Assembly: GCA_015067705.1 (NCBI GenBank)
Contig: SVLW01000006.1
Coordinates: 1 to 64,000, forward strand
DNA: 64,000 nucleotides
DNA from: Oscillospiraceae bacterium
GTDB lineage: Bacteria; Bacillota; Clostridia; Oscillospirales; QAMX01
Direction: 5' to 3'
A model generated the notes under the pieces. The model was not told where the DNA came from and made no database searches. It was given only the letters and a program-made list of their open reading frames with translations. Below are positions 42,907 through 51,071 of the stretch, one piece after another. The position numbers were made by a program, and so were the translations under genes. Each line of letters starts with the position of its first letter. The first letter of the stretch is position 1.

Positions 42907-42928
42907 TTCTCATTCGCTATCAAGTTTC

Positions 42929-43552
42929 TCAGGTATTCTTCATGATGACGGTTTCCACCACGTCCGCCACTTCCTCACAGGCGTCCAGGCACTTTTCGAG
43001 ATAGATAAAGATCTCGCGCCAGGCCATGATCTCCAGAGGATCCCGGCATTCGGTGTGCAGCTTTCGCATGGAGGAGATGAACAGGCGGTCGCCCTCCTCT
43101 TCCATGGCGTTCAGCTCGATAATCAACTGGTGGATACCGACATCCTTCTTGAAATTCTGGAACTTCTTCATCACCAGTTCCATGGCTTCACAGCAGCGGA
43201 TCAGAAGCTTTGAGAAGCGCACGGCCTCGGGGTTGATGAAGGTGATATTGTTCATATAAAGATGCAGCAGCACGTCCTCGATGCTGTCGGTGACGTCATC
43301 GATGTTCTGGCTCAGGAGAACAATATCCTCCCGCTCGATGGGCGTGATGAAGGCATGCATCAGGGCTTCCATCATCTCGTGCTTCTTGGTGTCGCCCTCA
43401 TGCTCGATGAGGTGCATCTGCTCCACCAGCTTGGGCAGAGCGCGGGGATCATAGCTGCCGAGGATCTCGTCCAGCATCACGGCCGCACGGCAGGCGCAGG
43501 CAGCGCAGTCCACAAAATTGTCAAAAAACAGCTTATCACTTTTCTTTGCCAT
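42929..43552 (-). CDS. DUF47 / PhoU-like phosphate-transport accessory protein
   Basis: 207 residues, all-helical, PhoU superfamily (TIGR00153-like). EHEGDTKKHEMMEAL and EEEGDRLFISSMRKL are the two ExxxDxxxH/R metal-binding repeats of this fold, and VTDSIEDVLLHLYM is between them. DUF47 proteins are encoded with Pit transporters and modulate them. AAGGAGTAAATACT precedes ATG 43552, 12 nt after the pit stop. Confidence 0.9.
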   Translation of the reverse strand: MAKKSDKLFFDNFVDCAACACRAAVMLDEILGSYDPRALPKLVEQMHLIEHEGDTKKHEMMEALMHAFITPIEREDIVLLSQNIDDVTDSIEDVLLHLYMNNITFINPEAVRFSKLLIRCCEAMELVMKKFQNFKKDVGIHQLIIELNAMEEEGDRLFISSMRKLHTECRDPLEIMAWREIFIYLEKCLDACEEVADVVETVIMKNT

Positions 43553-43564
43553 AGTATTTACTCC

Positions 43565-44617
43565 TTAAAAGATCAGAATAAAGATCTTTGCCATCAAGAA
43601 TCCAATGAGGCCGCAGCCCGGGAAGGTCAGCACCCAGGTGAGCACCATTTCTTTGACCACCTTGAAATTCACCGCGGACAGGCGGCGCACCGCTCCGACG
43701 CCCATAATGGCGGTGGTTTTCGTATGGGTCGTGCTGACGGGGATGCCGAAGAGCGAGGACAGCAGCAGGCATAAAGACGCCGCCAGATCCGCCGCAAAGC
43801 CCTGGTATTTTTCAAGACGCACCATATCCATGCCCACGGACTTGATGATCTTCTTGCCGCCGATGGAGGTACCCACGCCCATAACCACCGAGCACATAAG
43901 CATCATCCAGACCGGAAGCGCCATGCCGGCGGTGTTGTCGCCGCCGTTTGCCAGAACAATGCCCAGCATCAGAATTCCGATGAATTTCTGGCCGTCCTGT
44001 GCGCCGTGCATGAAGGACATGGCGGCGCCGCCGAAGATCTGTGCGCCCCGGAAGAAGGAATTGGCGTGACGCCGATCCATGCGGCGGAACAGCACCATCA
44101 CCAGCCGGCAAATCAGATAGCCGCTGCCGAAGCCCAGAACGGTGGAGAGCACCAGACCGTAGATGACCTTGACCCACTCGCCGCCGTTGATGCCGGAGAA
44201 GCCGCCCTGCAGCGCAATGGCCGCGCCGGAAATACCGGCGATGAGGGCATGGCTTTCACTGGTGGGAATGCCGAAGTACCAGGCGGCCACGGCCCAGATC
44301 ACAATGGCAAAAAGCGCCGCGCACAGGGCCACCAGCGCCACATCGCTGTGACCGGCGAAGTTCACCATATTGCTGATGGTCATGGCCACGGTGGCATTCA
44401 CCATGGTCATCACCAAAACACCCAGGAAATTGAACACCGCGGACATGATGATCGCCGCCGTCACGTGCATGGAACGGGTGGAGACGCAGGTGGCGATGGC
44501 GTTGGGCGCATCGGTCCAGCCATTGACGAAAATCACACCCAGTGTCAGAAGCACCGTGATCAAAAGTGCCGGATTTGAGAGAATCTGCTGCCACGCAGCA
44601 GCAAATGACAGATCCAT
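43565..44617 (-). CDS. pit: PiT-family inorganic phosphate transporter
   Basis: 350 residues with about 10 membrane helices. The PiT signatures are seen: NGWTDAPNAIATCVSTR in the N-half and GAAMSFMHGAQDGQKFIG in the C-half, plus TTHTKTTAIMGVGA. Low-affinity phosphate uptake with H+ or Na+. AGGAGGTAATCAAA precedes ATG 44617. First of a two-gene operon with the DUF47 protein, and well expressed from TTTACA-17-TAGTAT. Confidence 0.93.
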   Translation of the reverse strand: MDLSFAAAWQQILSNPALLITVLLTLGVIFVNGWTDAPNAIATCVSTRSMHVTAAIIMSAVFNFLGVLVMTMVNATVAMTISNMVNFAGHSDVALVALCAALFAIVIWAVAAWYFGIPTSESHALIAGISGAAIALQGGFSGINGGEWVKVIYGLVLSTVLGFGSGYLICRLVMVLFRRMDRRHANSFFRGAQIFGGAAMSFMHGAQDGQKFIGILMLGIVLANGGDNTAGMALPVWMMLMCSVVMGVGTSIGGKKIIKSVGMDMVRLEKYQGFAADLAASLCLLLSSLFGIPVSTTHTKTTAIMGVGAVRRLSAVNFKVVKEMVLTWVLTFPGCGLIGFLMAKIFILIF

Positions 44618-44689
44618 TTTGATTACCTCCTGTCGAAATTCATGGGGTCCATATGAAAACGCGGAAAACCCGCCTTGAAATCCAAGTTC

Positions 44690-44718
44690 ATACTAGCATA
44701 AAGGCGGCGTCTTGTAAA
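44690..44718 (-). promoter_or_regulatory. pit promoter
   Basis: TTTACA (44718-44713), 17 bp, TAGTAT (44695-44690). Confidence 0.6.
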
Positions 44719-44783
44719 GATTTCTGGGAATTCTTTCCGGTTCACTTCCAAAAAATGTCGGTTCGGATGCAGGAACCGGGCGC

Positions 44784-45140
44784 TTAAATCCCGCGTTCCG
44801 CAAATGCCGCGTGGATGGCCGCCTCTTCCCATTCCTCCGGTTCCCATTGCCAGCGGCCGAGATCCACGGTTTCGTCCGGTGAAACCGCAACGCCCTCTGC
44901 CTCCAGCATGGCCCACTGAAGGCCCGGGACGCCAAATGCCGCCGCGCCGGACAGACGGCCGCGGCTGTTCACCACCCGGTGGGCATTCCCGCTGCATCCC
45001 CGTCCCAGGGCAAAGCCCACCATCCGGGCGGCGCGGGGACGGCCGCAGAGCGCGGCGATCTGGCCATAGGTGGCCACTTTTCCCTCCGGGATCCGGGCGC
45101 ACACCACGGCGACCCGCGCAGTCAGACGCATTTCCGGCAC
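44784..45140 (-). CDS. Alkyltransferase-like (ATL) DNA-binding protein
   Basis: 118 residues. The fold of O6-methylguanine-DNA methyltransferase C-domains is clear: IPEGKVATYGQIAALCG, ARMVGFALG and HRVVNSRGRLS. The catalytic PCHRV motif reads NAHRV, so the acceptor Cys is Ala and the protein cannot take alkyl groups. ATL proteins of this kind bind O6-alkylguanine and hand it to nucleotide excision repair. Start GTG 45140 with GGAGGAGGCCTGAC upstream overlaps the end of the MATE gene. It is therefore co-transcribed with the exporter. Confidence 0.85.
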   Translation of the reverse strand: MPEMRLTARVAVVCARIPEGKVATYGQIAALCGRPRAARMVGFALGRGCSGNAHRVVNSRGRLSGAAAFGVPGLQWAMLEAEGVAVSPDETVDLGRWQWEPEEWEEAAIHAAFAERGI

Positions 45141-45141
45141 G

Positions 45142-46512
45142 TCAGGCCTCCTCCGGCAGCGAAACGCCCCGGCGGGCAAAGACGCGCATGGTGTGGAGAT
45201 AGCCGGGGATCAGCACCGCATCCGCACCGGCCCAGGCCAGCACCTCTGCAAAGAAGATCCCGGTCTCGCCAAAGAGGGCGGAGAGCAGAATCGCTGCGGC
45301 GGCGCGCATGACGAATTCCGCCACGCCGGAGAGCATGGGCAGCACCGTATTGCCCAGTCCCTGAATGGCGGAGCGGACGATGTGCAGCACATAGAGAATC
45401 GGCAGGCAGACGCTCATGATCGCGAGATAGCGGAAGGCAATGGCCAGGGTCTCCGCCGCCTCCTCCGGTGTACCGGAAATAAAGAGGGAGAGAATCCCCC
45501 GGCCGAAGAGCAGCATGAAGGCCATAATGACCAGAGAGGTCAGAAAACCGATGAAGAGCGCGGCGCGCATTCCGCTGCGGATGCGGTCCAGGCGGGCAGC
45601 GCCCAGATTCTGGCCCACATAGGTGATCATGGCATAGCCATAAGAGGTGGCGGCCACCTCCAAAATACCGTAGAGCTTATTGGTGGCGGTAAATCCGGCG
45701 ATGAACAGCACGCCGAAGCCATTCACCACAAACTGGACGATCATGCCGCCCACGCAGATGATAGCGTTCTGAAAGGCCATGGGCGCGCCCAGGAGCAGGA
45801 GCTGGCGGGCCATGGCGGGTTCCACCCGGAAATCACCGCGATGAAGCTTTAGAATATCCAGTTTCATCAGATACCACAGGCAGAAAAGACTGGATACCAG
45901 CTGGGCAACCAGCGTGGCGGCCGCCGCACCGGCGATGCCCCAATGGAACACCAGCACGAACAAAAGATCCAGCAGGATATTGACGATCGCCGCCACCACC
46001 ATGGCGTAAAGCGGCGTCTTGCCGTCGCCCAGTGAACGGAGAATACAGGCAAAAAGATTATAGGCCATGACGATGGGGATGCCGAAGAACATCACCCGCA
46101 GGTATAAAAGGGCGTCGCCCAGAATGGCGTCGGGCGTCCCCAGGAGCAGGAGCACCGGCCGGGCAATCCCCTGTGCCGCTGCCAACACCACGATACTGCT
46201 GACGATGGCCAGAATCCCGGAGCAGCCCACCACCCGACGCAGCATGGCATAGCGCTTCGCGCCAAATTCCTGGGCCATCAGAATCGCAAATCCCTGGGCC
46301 ATGCCCTGCACCAGACCCATCACCAGCCAGTTCAGCCAGTCCGATGCGCCCAGCGCCGCCAGAGCGCCCACGCCCAGGGCCTTGCCCACCACCATGGTAT
46401 CCACCACGGTATAGAGCTGCTGGAAGATGTTGCCGATCATCAGGGGCAGTGCAAAGGACAAAATGAGGGGCAGCGGTTTTCCCTCCGTCATATTCCGAAT
46501 CCGTGCAGCCAT
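45142..46512 (-). CDS. MATE-family efflux transporter (second)
   Basis: 456 residues, 12 membrane segments, MatE repeat in both halves (LSFALPLMIGNIFQQLYTVV; LLLGAPMAFQNAIICVGGMI). ATG 46512 has GAGGAGAATCAC directly upstream; a longer in-frame start would include unrelated sequence. Distinct from the MATE at 12936-14396, closer in pattern to the DinF/NorM-like VDTMVVGKALG group. Followed by the ATL gene. Substrate unknown. Confidence 0.9.
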   Translation of the reverse strand: MAARIRNMTEGKPLPLILSFALPLMIGNIFQQLYTVVDTMVVGKALGVGALAALGASDWLNWLVMGLVQGMAQGFAILMAQEFGAKRYAMLRRVVGCSGILAIVSSIVVLAAAQGIARPVLLLLGTPDAILGDALLYLRVMFFGIPIVMAYNLFACILRSLGDGKTPLYAMVVAAIVNILLDLLFVLVFHWGIAGAAAATLVAQLVSSLFCLWYLMKLDILKLHRGDFRVEPAMARQLLLLGAPMAFQNAIICVGGMIVQFVVNGFGVLFIAGFTATNKLYGILEVAATSYGYAMITYVGQNLGAARLDRIRSGMRAALFIGFLTSLVIMAFMLLFGRGILSLFISGTPEEAAETLAIAFRYLAIMSVCLPILYVLHIVRSAIQGLGNTVLPMLSGVAEFVMRAAAAILLSALFGETGIFFAEVLAWAGADAVLIPGYLHTMRVFARRGVSLPEEA

Positions 46513-46548
46513 GTGATTCTCCTCGTCGATTTCTCTGATTTCCGGCTG

Positions 46549-46577
46549 AGTATAGCACAAATGGAGAAAGAATACAA
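46549..46577 (-). promoter_or_regulatory. MATE/ATL operon promoter
   Basis: TTGTAT (46577-46572), 17 bp, TATACT (46554-46549) in a TGTGCTATACT context. Confidence 0.65.
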
Positions 46578-46622
46578 TCTCCGTTCTGTACAGGAAATCC
46601 CGCCGAATTCTCCCGCTTTTCG

Positions 46623-46651
46623 TTGACAGCGATCTGGGATTATGATAAATT
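46623..46651 (+). promoter_or_regulatory. GH10 promoter
   Basis: TTGACA (46623-46628), 17 bp, TAAATT (46646-46651). Confidence 0.6.
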
Positions 46652-46711
46652 GGAAATAAGCTCCTGCCCACCGTGTCACGGGGCGATCATGACAGAAAAG
46701 AGGATGCAATC

Positions 46712-48010
46712 ATGACAAGAGATTATTCCCATCGTAAGGGACAAAAACGTGTGCGCATCGTGCGCAAGGACGGTTCTCCGGTGATCGGACAGACCGTGCA
46801 GTATGAAATGACCAATCACGAGTTCCTCTGGGGCTCCGCCATCCGCGAGACCATTCCCTATGTCAACAGCCTTCTGGCCGGGGAACAGCAGGATGATCTG
46901 GCCCAGCGTATCGCCCATCTCAATCCCCGCCGCACCAGCACCGCCGGCATGGACAGAGAAAAGATCGAGGAGCGCATCGCGATCTGGATGAAGCTTTTCA
47001 ACAACACCACCTATCCCTTCTACTGGCAGAACTTTGAGCCGGAACAGGGCAAGCCCATGACCTGGGAGACCCTGCAGGGCGCCAAATGGCTGAAGGAGCG
47101 GGGCATCACCCTGAAGGGTCATCCCCTCTGCTGGCACACCCTCTGCGCCGACTGGCTCATGCAGTATGATAATGAAGAGATCCTCCGCCGCCAGCTGGCC
47201 CGTATCCGCCGTGACGTGGGCTATTTTGCCGGCACCATTGATATGTGGGACGTGATCAACGAAGTGGTCATCATGCCCATCTTTGATAAGTACGACAACG
47301 CCATGACCCGCGTCTGTAAGGAGATCGGCCGCGTCAGCCTCATCAAGCAGGTCTTTGACGCCGCAAAGGAGACCAATCCCGACGCCACCCTCTTAATCAA
47401 TGACTTCAATCTCTCCACCAATTACGAGATCCTCATTGACGGCGCGCTGAACGCCGGCACGCCCATTGACGTCATCGGCCTCCAGACCCATCAGCATCAG
47501 GGCTATATGGGCGCCGAGCGGCTTTATGAGATCCTGGAGCGCTTTGAGCACTTCGGTCTGCCGCTGCACTTCACGGAGAACACCCTGATCTCCGGCCACA
47601 TCATGCCGCCGGACATCGTGGACCTGAACGACTATCAGATCCCCGAGTGGCCCTCCACGCCGGAAGGCGAGGACCGTCAGGCCAGAGAGACCGTCGAGAT
47701 GTACGAGATCTTCTTCTCCCATCCTCTGGTGGACAATGCCGTGTCCTGGAACTTCGTGGACGGCGGCTGGCTGGGCGCTCCTGCAGGCTTCATCCGTCAG
47801 GACAACTCCATCAAGCCGGTCTATGACGCAGTCTATGATCTGGTGAAGAACCAGTGGTGGACCCGCGGCGAGGCCGTCACAGATGCAAACGGTGAGATCG
47901 TAGTGGATGGCTTCCGCGGTGACTACAAGATCGCCTGCTGCGGCAACGAGGCCGAACTGGCACTCCGCAAGGGCAAGCTGGACGGTGTGAAAGTCATCAT
48001 TCTGGACTAA
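46712..48010 (+). CDS. GH10 endo-1,4-beta-xylanase-like hydrolase, cytoplasmic
   Basis: 432 residues from ATG 46712 (AGAGGAT upstream). GH10 barrel with KGHPLCWH, acid/base Glu184 in MWDVINEV and nucleophile Glu289 in LHFTENT. No signal peptide, so it acts on imported xylo-oligosaccharides, in contrast to secreted xylanases. An N-terminal immunoglobulin-like strip (VRIVRKDGSPVIGQTVQYEM) and a C-terminal small beta domain are attached. Its own promoter and terminator. Related GH51 and GH43 genes lie 6-10 kb downstream. Confidence 0.9.
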   Translation: MTRDYSHRKGQKRVRIVRKDGSPVIGQTVQYEMTNHEFLWGSAIRETIPYVNSLLAGEQQDDLAQRIAHLNPRRTSTAGMDREKIEERIAIWMKLFNNTTYPFYWQNFEPEQGKPMTWETLQGAKWLKERGITLKGHPLCWHTLCADWLMQYDNEEILRRQLARIRRDVGYFAGTIDMWDVINEVVIMPIFDKYDNAMTRVCKEIGRVSLIKQVFDAAKETNPDATLLINDFNLSTNYEILIDGALNAGTPIDVIGLQTHQHQGYMGAERLYEILERFEHFGLPLHFTENTLISGHIMPPDIVDLNDYQIPEWPSTPEGEDRQARETVEMYEIFFSHPLVDNAVSWNFVDGGWLGAPAGFIRQDNSIKPVYDAVYDLVKNQWWTRGEAVTDANGEIVVDGFRGDYKIACCGNEAELALRKGKLDGVKVIILD

Positions 48011-48022
48011 ATCGTATAAAAT

Positions 48023-48060
48023 AACCGCCGACAGAGCATTCTGTCGGCGGTTTCTTTTTT
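48023..48060. terminator. Bidirectional rho-independent terminator
   Basis: 13-bp stem AACCGCCGACAGA / TCTGTCGGCGGTT, loop GCAT, T-rich tail; between GH10 and the P-II-like gene. Confidence 0.92.
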
Positions 48061-48775
48061 AATGTATCTGCACCAGATCCTCCACGGGGACGGAGATCAG
48101 CATGGTCTTGGCCTCGCTGCGCAGGCCAAAATGCTCGTTAATGGCGCGCATGATGTTCACACGGTTCTCCGCAGGGGTCAGAATGGAGATAATCTCCTTA
48201 TTGGGCTGGATGGTCAGGGCAAGGAAGTGCTCTGCCGCGCCGTGGCCGAAGCCGCGGGCATGGAGAATGGTGCCGCCGGTGGCGCCGGCGCCTCTGGCCA
48301 CTTCCATAATCTGCTCGGTATAGCCGGGCTCTGCAACTGCCAGAATGAGGCTATAGGGGGTCTCGGTCATCGGGGATTCCTCCTTCTTTTCGTCTTGGTT
48401 CTCGGACTCTTCCGGATCCAGCAGGGGCACCGGAACATCGCCGCCCTGCATCAGCGCCGTGTGCAGCATACTGCCGATGCCGGACAGGCGGATGGTGAAG
48501 GCGATGCCGCGGCCGGAGAATTTCATAAACTTCCGTCCGCTGAGTTCTGCCAGCATATCCGGCAGGACACCCGCATTCACCGCAGAGAAAATCACGTCTT
48601 TATCCGCGGTCTCAAGCCCCAGCATGTCCATCATGGCGGTGCTGGCCGTGCCGACACCCATGGACAGGAAGCTGACGTGGGGATATTTACGGTTAAAGTA
48701 AGTGGAAAGGCTGGAGCCGCGGCCGCGGCTGACAATGGCAACCAGCAGTTTGACCGGGGAAGAATACTCAGCCAC
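48059..48775 (-). CDS. Tandem P-II-like regulatory protein
   Basis: 238 residues. The C-terminal part (about 135-238) has a P-II/GlnB-like ferredoxin fold: SLILAVAEPGYTEQIMEVAR, ATGGTILHARGFG and the C-terminal TMLISVPVEDLVQI. The N-terminal part (1-115: KLLVAIVSRGRGSSLSTYFN) looks like a second, diverged copy, joined by an acidic linker. Start GTG 48775 (AAGGAGG upstream) overlaps the end of the DUF1538 gene by 8 nt, so the pair is coupled. It probably senses a nucleotide or nitrogen signal and gates the membrane partner; function is inferred. Confidence 0.8.
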   Translation of the reverse strand: MAEYSSPVKLLVAIVSRGRGSSLSTYFNRKYPHVSFLSMGVGTASTAMMDMLGLETADKDVIFSAVNAGVLPDMLAELSGRKFMKFSGRGIAFTIRLSGIGSMLHTALMQGGDVPVPLLDPEESENQDEKKEESPMTETPYSLILAVAEPGYTEQIMEVARGAGATGGTILHARGFGHGAAEHFLALTIQPNKEIISILTPAENRVNIMRAINEHFGLRSEAKTMLISVPVEDLVQIH

Positions 48776-50324
48776 GCGCGCTCACCTCCTTGGAATGTGA
48801 AGACAGAACCTGTGCCTCGTAATCGATGATATCGTCCTCCAGGGCATCCACAGTAGCGCGGGCAGCCGTGAGGCGATCGGACTTGAAGCGGGAATAAAGG
48901 CCCAGCACCTGAATGGTCAGAAGCGGCGTCATGGCCACCATAGCCACCACACCGAAGGCATCGGTCAGGAGATTGCCGCCCAGTGCCTCACAGGCACCCA
49001 TGGTAAAGGGCAGGAGGAAGGTGGCGGTCATCATACCGCTGGCAACGCCGCCGGAGTCGAAGGCGATACCGGTGAAGAGTTTCGGCACGAAGAAGCTGAG
49101 GCCGATGGCAATGGCATAGCCGGGGATCAGGAACCAGAAAATATTGATGCCCGTCACCACGCGGGTCATGGCAAGACCGGCGGAGATGGCGACGCCGATG
49201 GAGAGAGACAGGCTCATGGCCTTCTGCGTCACTGCGCCGTTTGTGATCTCCTCCACCTGCTTATTGAGCACCTGCACCGAGGGCTCCGCCACGACCACGA
49301 AATAGCCGATGGCCATGGCAAGGGGGATCAGCAGGAAGGAGAAGCGGGAGGCGGCCAGGGCCTTGCCCAGATAGGAGCCCACCGGCATAAAGCCGGTATT
49401 GGCGCCGGTCAGGAAAAGCACCAGGCCAATGTACGCATAGAAGAAACCCGCCGTCATACGCACCAGACGGGCATTGCGGAAGCGTCTGGTCAGAATATTA
49501 AAGAGGACAAACACGCCGATAATGGGCAGGATAGACCACGCCACTTCCAGAAGATATTCCGGGAAGGCATGGACAAACGCCGCGCCCACTTCGCGGGTAT
49601 TTGCGGCACTGAGGATCCCGGAGGCCTGGTAATCCGCGCTGGTGGGGCGATAGAACATCCCGAGCAGCAGCACCATCAGAATTGGGCCGATGCTGCACAG
49701 GGCGACGAGACCGAAGGAGTCGTCCTGACTGCCGCGGTCGCCGCGGATCGTGGAAATACCAACACCAAGGGCAAGAATGAAGGGCACGGTAATGGGGCCG
49801 GTGGTGACGCCGCCGGAGTCAAAGGCCAGCGGAATAAAGTCACGGGGCGCCAGAAAGGCCACGAGAAAGGTCAGAAGATAGAATCCCAGAAGCATCCAGC
49901 GTAAGGGAATATGGAAGAGAATACGGAGCACCGCCACCACCAGGAAGAGGCCAACGCCCAGGGCAATGGTGAGGATCAGCACCAGATTCGGAATCGTGGG
50001 CACCTGTTCCGCCAGCACCTGCAGATCCGGCTCCGCAATCGTAATGATCGCGCCGATCAGGAAACAGATGAAGAGCACCAGGCCGACCCTGCGGGTCTTG
50101 GTCATATCAGAGCCGATGGCCTCGCCCATGGGCGTCATGGCCATATCAACGCCGCCGGAAAAGAGCGCCGCACCGAAAACCAGGAGCACCGCGCCCACAA
50201 TGAACATCAGCATAATATCCACGGGCAGCGGCGTGATGGAAAAGCACAGCACCAAAACGATGGCAATAATCGGCGCCACCGACTGCAGCGCTTCCAGGAG
50301 CTTATGCCGTAAACTCTTGAACAA
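48768..50324 (-). CDS. DUF1538 integral membrane protein with internal duplication
   Basis: 518 residues, about 12 membrane helices in two repeats. Matching motifs recur: AEPDLQVLAEQV then AFDSGGVTTGPITVPF in the first half, AEPSVQVLNKQV then AFDSGGVASGMMTATF in the second, as in transporters with inverted or tandem duplication. DUF1538 proteins have no proven substrate known to me. Start TTG 50324 with AAGGTGGGG upstream. Co-transcribed with a P-II-like protein, an arrangement like AmtB-GlnB, which suggests a regulated channel or transporter. Confidence 0.85.
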   Translation of the reverse strand: MFKSLRHKLLEALQSVAPIIAIVLVLCFSITPLPVDIMLMFIVGAVLLVFGAALFSGGVDMAMTPMGEAIGSDMTKTRRVGLVLFICFLIGAIITIAEPDLQVLAEQVPTIPNLVLILTIALGVGLFLVVAVLRILFHIPLRWMLLGFYLLTFLVAFLAPRDFIPLAFDSGGVTTGPITVPFILALGVGISTIRGDRGSQDDSFGLVALCSIGPILMVLLLGMFYRPTSADYQASGILSAANTREVGAAFVHAFPEYLLEVAWSILPIIGVFVLFNILTRRFRNARLVRMTAGFFYAYIGLVLFLTGANTGFMPVGSYLGKALAASRFSFLLIPLAMAIGYFVVVAEPSVQVLNKQVEEITNGAVTQKAMSLSLSIGVAISAGLAMTRVVTGINIFWFLIPGYAIAIGLSFFVPKLFTGIAFDSGGVASGMMTATFLLPFTMGACEALGGNLLTDAFGVVAMVAMTPLLTIQVLGLYSRFKSDRLTAARATVDALEDDIIDYEAQVLSSHSKEVSARG

Positions 50325-50387
50325 TACGTCCCCACCTTTCTCCCGGCCGAGCAGGATATACCCGGCCCATAGTATCTCATTTTATTT

Positions 50388-50417
50388 AGTATACAACACG
50401 AAACGGGCACGGTGCAA
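50388..50417 (-). promoter_or_regulatory. DUF1538 operon promoter
   Basis: TTGCAC (50417-50412), 18 bp, TATACT (50393-50388). Confidence 0.6.
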
Positions 50418-50501
50418 GATAAATTGTAAAATCTTAACAGGTTCTTGACAGACCCGCCGAATCCGCTCTGGAATATTTTTCGGATTTTTTTGAAAAAGCC
50501 C

Positions 50502-50530
50502 TTGACAAATCTGACAGAATGTTTTATACT
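50502..50530 (+). promoter_or_regulatory. tRNA operon promoter
   Basis: TTGACA (50502-50507), 17 bp, TATACT (50525-50530), 28 nt before the first tRNA. Confidence 0.88.
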
Positions 50531-50557
50531 GTACAAGCTTTCGTTGAGAGCGCATTT

Positions 50558-50634
50558 GGCGGCATAGCTCAGTTGGCTAGAGCGTCCGGTTCATACCCGG
50601 CAGGTCGTTGGTTCAAATCCGACTGCCGCTACCA
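50558..50634 (+). tRNA. tRNA-Met (CAT)
   Basis: 77 nt with encoded CCA. Acceptor GGCGGCA/TGCCGCT, anticodon loop TTCATAC, T-loop TTCAAAT. The first acceptor pair is G-U, not the C-A mismatch of initiators, so an elongator. Base 27-43 is a T-C mismatch. Confidence 0.93.
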
Positions 50635-50638
50635 AGCA

Positions 50639-50668
50639 CTGAGAGCAGAGAAACATCTCTGCTCTCAG
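50639..50668 (+). other. Hairpin between tRNA genes
   Basis: Perfect 13-bp stem CTGAGAGCAGAGA / TCTCTGCTCTCAG, loop AACA, no T-run; likely a processing structure of the primary transcript. Confidence 0.5.
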
Positions 50669-50676
50669 CCATAAAA

Positions 50677-50751
50677 GGCCCGGTGGTCAAGCGGTTAAGA
50701 CACCGCCCTTTCACGGCGGTAACACGAGTTCGATTCTCGTCCGGGTCACCA
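50677..50751 (+). tRNA. tRNA-Glu (TTC)
   Basis: 75 nt with encoded CCA. Acceptor GGCCCGG/CCGGGTC, anticodon loop CTTTCAC, T-arm GAGTTCGATTCTC. Confidence 0.95.
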
Positions 50752-50756
50752 TTTCT

Positions 50757-50832
50757 GGAGGCATAGCTCAGTTGGTAGAGCACTTGCTCCACACGCAAGG
50801 GGTCACAGGTTCGAGTCCTGTTGTCTCCACCA
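50757..50832 (+). tRNA. tRNA-Val (CAC) with C33
   Basis: 76 nt with encoded CCA. Acceptor GGAGGCA/TGTCTCC, T-arm ACAGG-TTCGAGT-CCTGT. The anticodon stem CTTGC/GCAAG encloses loop TCCACAC; counted from the 3' stem the anticodon is CAC. Position 33, almost always T, is C, with T at 32 (usual order CT is swapped). Confidence 0.85.
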
Positions 50833-50834
50833 GG

Positions 50835-50868
50835 AAAAAAGCCGATTGCAAATGCAATCGGCTTTTTT
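50835..50868 (+). terminator. tRNA operon terminator
   Basis: 16-bp stem AAAAAAGCCGATTGCA / TGCAATCGGCTTTTTT. Confidence 0.93.
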
Positions 50869-50870
50869 CA

Positions 50871-51043
50871 ATGAAATAAATCCCTTGCAGGATTTGTGAA
50901 ATAACGCTTGCGCGTTATGAAATAGCTGACGCTATGAAATACGCTGCGGCGTATGAGGGATTTATTTTATTTCACATTCTGCCGCTCCGGCAGAATATTT
51001 CATAATCCGAAGGATTATTTCATATTGCTTCGCAATATTTCAT
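50871..51043. repeat. Array of short hairpins with constant TGAAAT linkers
   Basis: Seven short palindromes, each of different sequence, alternate with a fixed linker. Left half, linker ATGAAATA (50871, 50917, 50934; GTGAAATA at 50896): AAATCC-GGATTT, AACGC-GCGTT, TAGC-GCTA, TACGC-GCGTA. Right half, linker reversed to ATTTCA(T/C): ATTCTGCCG-CGGCAGAAT (50976-50996), AATCC-GGATT (51004-51016), ATATTGC-GCAATAT (51022-51038). The outer ATAAATCCC (50876-50884) pairs with GGGATTTAT (50957-50965). No open reading frame and no family I can name. Confidence 0.8.
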
Positions 51044-51071
51044 TCCATCCCCCTACCCCGAGGACATCATC

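Noticed and set aside
42708-42923. 71-codon minus-strand gene between the methyltransferase and pit operon
   Set aside because: No ribosome site, overlaps the terminator of the pit operon and the methyltransferase promoter.
50871-51043. CRISPR array
   Set aside because: The constant element is only 6-8 nt and the variable parts are themselves palindromic; no cas genes nearby.
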